DNA of 5,940 bases from Candidatus Omnitrophota bacterium (GTDB taxonomy: Bacteria; Omnitrophota; Koll11; Zapsychrales; Aceulaceae): the NCBI GenBank assembly GCA_029931885.1, contig JAOZRJ010000104.1:1-5940 (forward strand), read 5' to 3'. Each line of letters starts with the position of its first letter. The stretch's first letter is position 1. Below, piece after piece: positions 1 to 4,962 of the stretch. The notes below the pieces were generated by a model. It saw nothing but the letters and a program-made list of their open reading frames with translations, was not told the origin of the DNA and made no database searches. The translations under genes and the position numbers were made by a program.

Positions 1-1
1 T

Positions 2-922
2 TTATTTTCAGTTTTAACTGAACAGAATCCAAATTTAATTATTTTTGAATATGAAATTTATCAGGGCAGAGATGAAAACAAAGAAATTAAGACAGGCTAT
101 TTTAAAAGTTATTCTAAGAGAACAGGCGTTCCATTTTTTATTTTAAACAAAAATTTAAGCGCTATGGGAAGATTTGAAGTTTTAGAACTTGCTAAAAAAG
201 TAAACAATGTTTTAAATAATCCATGCCCGATGCCGGACGGTGAGATGCTTGATTTTAAGAATCTTGATTTAAGTACGCTGTCTGGAAAAATTAATATTTG
301 GACAAGAAATCGTGTTCTTTCAACAGATAAGGCTGGTGGAGACAATAAGCTTTTACATAAAATTCTTTTAGAGAAAAATATTCAAAAAGCATTAAAGGGT
401 GTTTTTTATAAAGGAATTCCTCCTGTGCCTATTGCCATTTCAGGCAATGAGATCATTTTTGAGAACGCGGTTCAGATTGACAACTGGACTTTGCAATGGA
501 ATAAATCCACACATGAAATTACAAAGACAATTGCTCAACGCATAAAAGAAGCATTTCCCTTGATTCTTATAGTTATTATATCAATTTTTATAATTATGCC
601 TTTTGTAAAGTTTGAGAAGACAAATCGTGGGTGGGAGTGTCGATTAAAAAAAGCGGACAAAAAAAAGAAGGATTATATTGTTATTGGAGTTTCTGCGTAT
701 GTATTGGTTGCGTTTTTTATGTTTGCCAAAAACATTTCGCCAGGAATTTTAGAAAATATGGGATACCAGATGCCGTTACCATTGTTTACATTTTTTATAG
801 CATTAATCGACGGATTTAATCCTTGTAATATGTTTGTTTTGACATGCTTGATGACTTTACTTATTTCACTTCGGATTCACGTGCTCGTCTTTATGCCGTC
901 GGATTCAGTTTTGTCTTTATGA
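2..922 (+). CDS. Thioredoxin-like / DsbD-CcdA-like membrane redox protein, N-terminal piece (5' truncated, ends at a frameshift)
   Basis: The frame is open from the window edge, so the Met codon at 164 is internal and the true start lies upstream. The first ~60 visible residues resemble the second half of a thioredoxin fold, with a cis-proline-type motif TGVPFF (Pro codon 131-133); a CxxC active site, if present, would be upstream. A second soluble stretch follows, then membrane segments at about nt 550-610, 671-730 and 770-868. The last one carries IDGFNPCNMF, whose Cys (824-826) matches the first redox Cys of DsbD/CcdA-type transporters. Members of this group pass electrons from cytoplasmic thioredoxin across the inner membrane to periplasmic thiols. 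After about nt 868 the frame yields a non-homologous tail and stops at 920-922, while the expected continuation is in frame 1 (next entry). The fold assignment is by motif and topology only; family confidence is good, the precise substrate is unknown. Confidence 0.75.
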   Translation, partial: LFSVLTEQNPNLIIFEYEIYQGRDENKEIKTGYFKSYSKRTGVPFFILNKNLSAMGRFEVLELAKKVNNVLNNPCPMPDGEMLDFKNLDLSTLSGKINIWTRNRVLSTDKAGGDNKLLHKILLEKNIQKALKGVFYKGIPPVPIAISGNEIIFENAVQIDNWTLQWNKSTHEITKTIAQRIKEAFPLILIVIISIFIIMPFVKFEKTNRGWECRLKKADKKKKDYIVIGVSAYVLVAFFMFAKNISPGILENMGYQMPLPLFTFFIALIDGFNPCNMFVLTCLMTLLISLRIHVLVFMPSDSVLSL

Positions 923-1491
923 TTTTTGTTGTTTATTTCTTGTTTATGGCAGCATGGCTTAATATTTTCAAGTATGTCAGCTTTATTAATCCACTGCGAA
1001 TCGGTATTGCCATTTTAGCTATTGGGGCAGGGTTAATTAATTGCAAAGAATTATTATTCTTTAAGAAAGGTATCAGTTTAACGATTCCAGATGAGCAAAG
1101 AGGGCCGTTAATGAAAAAGGTTTATGCTATGAAATCAATTATTCAAAAAGGATCTTTTCCTGTTTTGATTTCGTCTTCATTGGCGCTTGCGACACTTGCT
1201 TCTTTGGTTGAGTTGCCATGTACGGCAGGATTCCCGATTATTTATACTGGAATTTTATCAGGAAAAGTTCTCACATCTTCTTTGCAATATTATATATATT
1301 TGGTTTTTTATAATGCTGTTTATGTTTTGCCTCTAGGGATTATCATTACAATTTTCATATTGACTTTTCGTGGTCAGCCGATTTCTCAACGACAAATGGA
1401 AATATTAAAATTTGTTGGCGGCATTATTATGCTATTGCTTGGTATTATTCTTTTAGTGAATCCGGGACTTGTTGGCCTGGCGATAAGATAA
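844..1491 (+). CDS. DsbD/CcdA-like membrane redox protein, C-terminal piece (frameshifted continuation)
   Basis: This reading frame continues the membrane domain of the upstream piece. It has about five hydrophobic segments, a conserved-looking FLFMAAWLN stretch, a cytoplasmic-type loop after GLINCKELLFFKKG, and the motif VELPCTAGFP, whose Cys (1219-1221) would pair with the NPC Cys at 824-826 as the redox couple within the membrane. The ATG at 844 is only the first Met in this frame after stops at 817 and 826. It has no Shine-Dalgarno sequence, lies inside the membrane segment of the upstream frame, and the first ~8 codons do not fit the family, so it is unlikely to be a real start. If one base is restored near 868 (reading LLIS-TSDSRARLY) the two pieces form one protein of at least 496 residues. 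As written, the gene is broken. The stop at 1489-1491 is followed by no evident terminator. Confidence 0.75.
   Translation: MLDDFTYFTSDSRARLYAVGFSFVFMIFVVYFLFMAAWLNIFKYVSFINPLRIGIAILAIGAGLINCKELLFFKKGISLTIPDEQRGPLMKKVYAMKSIIQKGSFPVLISSSLALATLASLVELPCTAGFPIIYTGILSGKVLTSSLQYYIYLVFYNAVYVLPLGIIITIFILTFRGQPISQRQMEILKFVGGIIMLLLGIILLVNPGLVGLAIR
860..875 (+). other. Apparent -1 frameshift site (one-base deletion) in the DsbD-like gene
   Basis: Frame 2 encodes the start of the membrane domain up to tca (866-868, Ser). Frame 1 resumes with act (868-870, Thr) and tcg gat tca. The two codons share one base, which is what loss of a single A from TCAACT would produce. Both frames are open from 829 to 919, so the exact point is placed by protein continuity and not by stops. 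No X-XXY-YYZ slippery heptamer is visible in the frame-2 phase, which argues against programmed frameshifting. Confidence 0.7.
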
Positions 1492-1526
1492 AAATATTTT
1501 GAAATTTGGATAATTTGCAAAAAATA

Positions 1527-1561
1527 TATACAAGTATTTAAAAATTTGGTATACTCGGGTG
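1527..1561 (+). promoter_or_regulatory. Sigma-70-type extended -10 promoter for tRNA-Lys
   Basis: The -35 box is TATACA (1527-1532, four of six matches to TTGACA). A 17-bp spacer follows, then TGG plus a -10 box TATACT (1550-1555, five of six), so this is an extended -10 promoter. The GC-rich stretch CGGGTG (1556-1561) after the -10 box is typical of stable-RNA promoters subject to stringent control. Transcription would start near 1562, about 25 nt before the mature tRNA. The AT-rich gap 1492-1587 holds nothing else that I can identify. Confidence 0.65.
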
Positions 1562-1587
1562 TTTTTAATTCTTAGTTGATATAGTTT

Positions 1588-1661
1588 GGGCCATTAGCTC
1601 ATCTTGGTAGAGCATCTGACTCTTAATCAGGGGGTGGGAGGTTCAAGTCCTCCATGGCCCA
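1588..1661 (+). tRNA. tRNA-Lys (anticodon CTT)
   Basis: The sequence folds into a complete cloverleaf. The acceptor stem GGGCCAT/ATGGCCC pairs over 7 bp (1588-1594 with 1654-1660). The D arm is GCTC/GAGC with a GG-containing loop. The anticodon stem TCTGA/TCAGG encloses the loop CTCTTAA, with anticodon CTT at 1622-1624. A 5-nt variable loop follows, and the T arm is GGAGG/CCTCC with loop TTCAAGT. The discriminator base is A (1661). The next bases are CAT, so the 3' CCA is not encoded and must be added by tRNA nucleotidyltransferase. It reads the AAG lysine codon. Confidence 0.96.
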
Positions 1662-1700
1662 CATAATCTTTTATTTATTGTTTAGGTAAGTATTTTTAAT

Positions 1701-1707
1701 AGGGAGG
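1701..1707 (+). promoter_or_regulatory. Strong Shine-Dalgarno supporting the GTG start of the transketolase N subunit
   Basis: AGGGAGG lies 5 nt upstream of GTG at 1713. No ATG exists in this frame before the conserved GHPGG motif, so this site decides the start. No convincing promoter or terminator is visible between the tRNA (1661) and this site. Confidence 0.8.
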
Positions 1708-1712
1708 ATTGC

Positions 1713-2549
1713 GTGACAGAGAAAAAAGGTGATATTAAAAATTTAGAAAAAAAAGCAATTCAATGTAGGAGTGAAATCCTACAGATTATCAATTCTGCTA
1801 GTTCGGGTCATCCCGGTGGATCCTTGTCAGCCGTAGAGATCCTGCTCAGTCTTTATTTTTACAAAATGAATCATAAACCTGATCAACCCCTATGGGAAGA
1901 TCGAGACCGTCTAATTATTTCAAAAGGGCATGCTTCACCTGCTACCTATGTTGCGCTTGCAAATGCTGGATATTTCCCAAAAGAAGAACTAAAAACTTTT
2001 CGCAAACTTGGAGCAAGGCTTCAAGGTCATGTTCACAAGAAAGTGCCTGGAGTTGAATTAAATACAGGCTCTCTTGGGCACGGATTGTCAGTGTCTAATG
2101 GAATTGCTTTCGGAGCAAAAATGCAGAAAAAAGGATTTAATGTCTATTGCCTTATGGGTGATGGTGAGATACAAGAGGGTTCTGTGTGGGAAGCGGCGAT
2201 GACATCAGCGCATTTTAAATTAGATAATGTTTGTGCAATTATTGATTATAACAAAATTCAGGAAAATGGCCTTATTAGCGATATTATGGGCTTGGAACCT
2301 TTGGTTGATAAATGGAAAAGTTTTGGCTGGGAAGTTGTTGAAGCTGATGGCCATGATTTTAGTCAATTAATTAAAGCATTGGGTAAGTTTGACTCAATAA
2401 AAGATAAACCATTTGTGATAATCGCGCATACCATAAAAGGCAAAGGTGTTTCTTTTATGGAGGGTACTCAAAAATGGCATGGTAAAGCCCCTAATGCGGA
2501 TCAGCTAAAGCAAGCTTTGGGTGAATTACAGGCAAGGAGAGCAGAATAA
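1713..2549 (+). CDS. Transketolase, N-terminal (thiamine diphosphate-binding) subunit
   Basis: This is the N-terminal half of a split transketolase, 278 residues, starting at GTG. Transketolase moves two-carbon ketol units between sugar phosphates in the cytoplasmic non-oxidative pentose phosphate pathway, using thiamine diphosphate and a divalent metal. The visible family motifs, in order, are SSGHPGGSLS (30-39), SKGHAS (70-75), GSLGHGLS (119-126), the cofactor/metal motif GDGEIQEG (149-156) with its distal Asn in DYNKIQ (N180), and KGKGVSFMEG followed by WHGKAP, where H256 matches the active-site His of the full-length enzyme. All the key residues expected in this half are present. The length fits split transketolases of many bacteria and archaea; E. 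coli TktA is a single chain of about 660 residues. The stop overlaps the start of the next gene by one base, so the two halves should be made in equal amounts. Its natural substrates cannot be told apart from those of related split ketolases by sequence alone. Confidence 0.95.
   Translation: MTEKKGDIKNLEKKAIQCRSEILQIINSASSGHPGGSLSAVEILLSLYFYKMNHKPDQPLWEDRDRLIISKGHASPATYVALANAGYFPKEELKTFRKLGARLQGHVHKKVPGVELNTGSLGHGLSVSNGIAFGAKMQKKGFNVYCLMGDGEIQEGSVWEAAMTSAHFKLDNVCAIIDYNKIQENGLISDIMGLEPLVDKWKSFGWEVVEADGHDFSQLIKALGKFDSIKDKPFVIIAHTIKGKGVSFMEGTQKWHGKAPNADQLKQALGELQARRAE
2534..2540 (+). promoter_or_regulatory. Ribosome binding site inside the N-subunit gene, with TAATG coupling
   Basis: AAGGAGA lies 8 nt before ATG at 2549, within the last codons of the upstream gene. 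The stop TAA (2547-2549) and the start ATG (2549-2551) share one A. This arrangement is typical of translational coupling between subunits of one enzyme. Confidence 0.75.
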
Positions 2550-3484
2550 TGGATAGAATTCCAACTCGTGATGGATTTGGACAAGAGCTTGTAAACTTAG
2601 GAAGAGAGCGTAAAGACATCGTTGTTGTTTCTGCAGATCTTGAAGATGCAACCCGCGCAGAATATTTTAAACATGAATTTCCTGAGCGATTTTTTAATCT
2701 TGGAATCGCAGAGCAAGATGTTGTTGGAACCGCTGTAGGATTAAGCATGCAAGGCTATGTTGCCTTTGCGTCTTCTTTTGCAACGTTTATGACAAATCGT
2801 GCCTATGATATGATTCGAATCGATGTTTGCCAAAATGATGCGAACGTAAAGATTGTTTGTTCGCATGCAGGAATTACCGTTGGAGAAGATGGCGCAACGG
2901 CGCAGTGCTTTGAAGATTTTGCCATTATGCGTGTTTTGGCAAATATGGTTGTTCTTTGCCCTGTTGATACAATTGAAGCTAAGAAAGCAACTCGCTGGAT
3001 GGTTGACAATTATGGACCTTCGTACATGAGAACGAGCCGAGCTCCGTTTCCTGTGTTGACAAAACAGGATGATTGTTTTGAAGTTGGGAAAGCTAACGTT
3101 ATGAGAGAAGGGAAAGATGTTACGCTTGTAGCTTGCGGATTAATGGTTTATGAGTCTCTTGAGGCTGCTGAGATACTTAAAAAAGAAGGTATTGATGCTC
3201 GCGTTGTTAACATGCACACAATTAAACCTATTGATAAAACAACACTTATAAATTGCGCAAAAGAAACAGGTGCGATTGTTGTCTCGGAAGAACATCAGAT
3301 CATTGGAGGACTTGGAAGCGCTGTTGCAGAGACGTTAAGCCAAAGTAGCCCTGCTCCTATTGAGTTTGTCGGCATAAAAGATGTTTATGGTGAAACAGGA
3401 GATCCTGAAGGATTATTAAAAAAGTATCATTTAAAGGATGTTGATATCGCGCAGGCAGCGAAAAAGGCCATAAAGCGTAAATAG
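2549..3484 (+). CDS. Transketolase, C-terminal (pyrimidine-binding plus C-terminal domain) subunit
   Basis: This is the second half of the split transketolase, 311 residues. Residues about 1-170 form the pyrimidine-binding domain. It includes NLGIAEQ (50-56), where E55 matches the catalytic Glu that activates thiamine diphosphate; the F-rich stretch FASSFATFMTNRAYDMIR-like region (73-90); SHAGITVGEDG (105-115), with the substrate-region His and Asp; and YMRTSR (159-164). Residues from about 186 on form the C-terminal transketolase domain (GKDVTLVACG, then NMHTIKPID). One oddity is that the motif usually read as GEDGATHQ in this family is GEDGATAQ here, so the His matching E. coli TktA His473 by my alignment is Ala118 (codon 2900-2902). 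The other catalytic residues are intact, so activity is still likely. The gene ends 22 nt before a terminator hairpin. Confidence 0.95.
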   Translation: MDRIPTRDGFGQELVNLGRERKDIVVVSADLEDATRAEYFKHEFPERFFNLGIAEQDVVGTAVGLSMQGYVAFASSFATFMTNRAYDMIRIDVCQNDANVKIVCSHAGITVGEDGATAQCFEDFAIMRVLANMVVLCPVDTIEAKKATRWMVDNYGPSYMRTSRAPFPVLTKQDDCFEVGKANVMREGKDVTLVACGLMVYESLEAAEILKKEGIDARVVNMHTIKPIDKTTLINCAKETGAIVVSEEHQIIGGLGSAVAETLSQSSPAPIEFVGIKDVYGETGDPEGLLKKYHLKDVDIAQAAKKAIKRK

Positions 3485-3506
3485 TCATGTAGATTATATT
3501 TTTTAC

Positions 3507-3536
3507 GGGCGACTGAATTTTCAGTTGCCCTTTTTT
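3507..3536 (+). terminator. Rho-independent terminator after the transketolase genes
   Basis: GGGCGACTGA (3507-3516) pairs with TCAGTTGCCC (3521-3530) through ten base pairs including one G-T wobble, with a 4-nt ATTT loop. Six T residues (3531-3536) follow directly. It separates the tRNA/transketolase unit from the downstream lipoprotein operon. Confidence 0.93.
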
Positions 3537-3558
3537 ATTGTAAAAATTTGAGAAAATA

Positions 3559-3587
3559 TTAATAAGTTTCTAATTTGGTGCTAAAAT
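3559..3587 (+). promoter_or_regulatory. Candidate extended -10 promoter of the lipoprotein operon
   Basis: The -35-like box is TTAATA (3559-3564, four of six matches). A 17-bp spacer follows and ends in TGC, then the -10 box is TAAAAT (3582-3587, five of six). Transcription would begin near 3594, leaving a leader of about 27 nt before ATG 3621. The position directly after a strong terminator supports it. The background is very AT-rich, so chance matches are possible. Confidence 0.5.
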
Positions 3588-3589
3588 AC

Positions 3590-3603
3590 TATTAATATTA
3601 ATA
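3590..3603. repeat. 14-bp perfect AT palindrome at the predicted transcription start
   Basis: TATTAATATTAATA reads the same on both strands and sits just downstream of the -10 box. Its right part, AATATTAATA (3594-3603), is repeated directly at 3555-3564 across the -35 box. It could be an operator for a dimeric repressor, but pure A/T composition makes chance a serious alternative. Confidence 0.35.
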
Positions 3604-3620
3604 CTAAAAGAAGAGGAAGC

Positions 3621-4214
3621 ATGAGAAAGAAAAATATAATTCAGTGCATTACAATTTTTTTGATGGCCTCTTTTTTATTCGGCTGTTCTTCAGACTCTAG
3701 GCCGAAATATAAAAATCGGGCATACAATATATTAATTAGGTATCCACAAGACTGGGAGCCTAAAGAGTATGTCAATGAAACCGTTGTTGTATTCTTGTCT
3801 CCGCTAGAGGAAGGGGTGGAAGCTTTTCAAGAAAATGTTAGCATTTCGGTTCAAGACATACCTGAAGACGCCACTCTTGACGACTACACAAAGGTTGTTT
3901 TAGCGCAAATAAAATTAATGGGCGACATTCCAAACGTTTATTTGAACATTCTTGAATCAGCCCCTAAAAAAATTGCAAAACGCCATGGGCATAAGATTGT
4001 CTATACATTAACTGAATACGCATACCCAGAGGAATCTGTCAAAGCTGGCCTAACTCCTGAGCTTGATGAAGTGGGATTTTGCGTTCAAATCATGATGGCC
4101 TGGGCAATAAAAGATCAAAGAGCCTACATATTTGTGTATACATCAACTAATGATGCATATGAAACATTTTTGCCTGAAGTTGATGATATGCTTAAATCGT
4201 TTCGTATTCTTTAA
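3621..4214 (+). CDS. PsbP-like lipoprotein of unknown function
   Basis: The 197-residue product starts with a lipoprotein signal peptide: basic MRKK, a hydrophobic core, and a lipobox LFGC with Cys22. Ser at +2 favours the outer membrane if the E. coli Lol rule applies. The mature part opens with YNILIRYPQDW (35-45), which resembles the start of PsbP/Mog1-like domains (typically an aromatic-rich strand, then YPxxW). It ends in MLKSFRIL, again like that family's closing SF motif. Such domains are small alpha/beta folds found in many bacterial lipoproteins, mostly of unknown role. A GAGG Shine-Dalgarno (3613-3616) lies 4 nt before the ATG, which is closer than usual. It is first in a likely operon: the next gene starts 2 nt after its stop. 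The lipoprotein assignment is strong; the PsbP-like assignment is moderate. Confidence 0.85.
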   Translation: MRKKNIIQCITIFLMASFLFGCSSDSRPKYKNRAYNILIRYPQDWEPKEYVNETVVVFLSPLEEGVEAFQENVSISVQDIPEDATLDDYTKVVLAQIKLMGDIPNVYLNILESAPKKIAKRHGHKIVYTLTEYAYPEESVKAGLTPELDEVGFCVQIMMAWAIKDQRAYIFVYTSTNDAYETFLPEVDDMLKSFRIL

Positions 4215-4216
4215 TT

Positions 4217-4939
4217 ATGAAGGAATGCCCTAGTTGCCATATTTTTTATAAAGATTTTATTCTAACTTGTCCTCAGTGTCATCTAGAACTTAAAGGAATA
4301 AGCTTAAGAAAGGCACTTGAACGCAGAAGGAGAAGATCCTTTCGTCAATTTGGCGGATCACAAGATTTTAAAATTCTTGATTTAAATGCACAATACATTA
4401 TTGAAAGTTATTTTAAGGATCATTCGCTATTTTTGCATTTTGAATTAAATAAGAATCAGATGAGGTATTCAGAGAAATTTGAACGATTTTTTATTCAACC
4501 GATTAATTTAGTGGCCGTTTTTAATATTCCTTGGTTTATTTTTAATATTATTTATTCAAGTTATTTTTATCTTTCTTATAGAAATTTCTGTCAAAAATGT
4601 CATTGTAAATATCTCTCTGCTGTCCATTCTCAAGAGGAATGCGATTATAATATTGCCTATTTTAATATTTTATGCGATGTTTTAAATGGAGACATTACTG
4701 ACACAAAAAAAGTTTACGAACAGTGCTCCCAGGGAGAAGGAGGGGAAAGAGAATCTAGACTTGCCTATCAAAAATTAAATTATAGGCATAAAAAGGCAGA
4801 GATTTTCTTTGATTTATTTTCAATTCTTCTTTCAGTTATGTTTTGGATCTATATTTGTCTTTGTGTTAGTCTTCCGATGGTAAAGGTATTACTTCAAAAG
4901 CTTTATTTCTATAAAGCGTATGAATGGAAATTATTTTAA
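4217..4939 (+). CDS. Zinc-ribbon membrane protein with two cysteine clusters, unknown function
   Basis: I do not recognise this 240-residue protein. It opens with a zinc-ribbon pattern, CPSC (C4, C7) and CPQC (C18, C21), as in small treble-clef or rubredoxin-like knuckles. A strongly basic run of five Arg (36-40) follows. A soluble stretch leads to a hydrophobic segment at about 95-121. Immediately after it is a second cluster (C125, C128, C130, C142, with C153 and C170 further on), then a charged region and a second hydrophobic segment at about 198-222. If both segments cross the membrane, the N-terminal ribbon would sit on the same side as the C-terminus and the second Cys cluster on the other side. 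The start has no Shine-Dalgarno and lies 2 nt after the lipoprotein stop, so translation is probably coupled. The start is supported by C4 of the ribbon; the nearby ATG at 4225 is out of frame. No function is assigned. Confidence 0.8.
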   Translation: MKECPSCHIFYKDFILTCPQCHLELKGISLRKALERRRRRSFRQFGGSQDFKILDLNAQYIIESYFKDHSLFLHFELNKNQMRYSEKFERFFIQPINLVAVFNIPWFIFNIIYSSYFYLSYRNFCQKCHCKYLSAVHSQEECDYNIAYFNILCDVLNGDITDTKKVYEQCSQGEGGERESRLAYQKLNYRHKKAEIFFDLFSILLSVMFWIYICLCVSLPMVKVLLQKLYFYKAYEWKLF

Positions 4940-4962
4940 TATTTTTATAAGGTAACTATTAT

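Noticed and set aside
164..166. Met codon at 164 as the true start of the first gene
   Set aside because: The frame is open upstream to the window edge with thioredoxin-like sequence including the GVP motif at 125-133, and no Shine-Dalgarno precedes 164.
109..345. 78-codon frame on the - strand
   Set aside because: It is antisense to the thioredoxin-like coding region, without recognisable protein features or supporting signals.
631..819. 62-codon + strand frame inside the DsbD-like gene
   Set aside because: It is a shadow of the frame-2 membrane domain. The protein resembles nothing, and frame 2 here carries the family motifs.
857..880. Programmed -1 ribosomal frameshifting in the DsbD-like gene
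   Set aside because: No X-XXY-YYZ heptamer occurs in the correct phase and no obvious downstream stem-loop is visible. A one-base deletion explains the data more simply.
1662..1700. Separate promoter for the transketolase genes
   Set aside because: Only weak A/T matches exist, and no -35/-10 pair with proper spacing places a start before the Shine-Dalgarno at 1701.
2491..2748. 85-codon frame on the - strand across the junction of the two transketolase genes
   Set aside because: It lies antisense to two strongly conserved coding regions and has no ribosome site or recognisable protein.
2803..3009. 68-codon frame on the - strand
   Set aside because: It is antisense to the most conserved part of the transketolase C subunit and best explained as a coding shadow.
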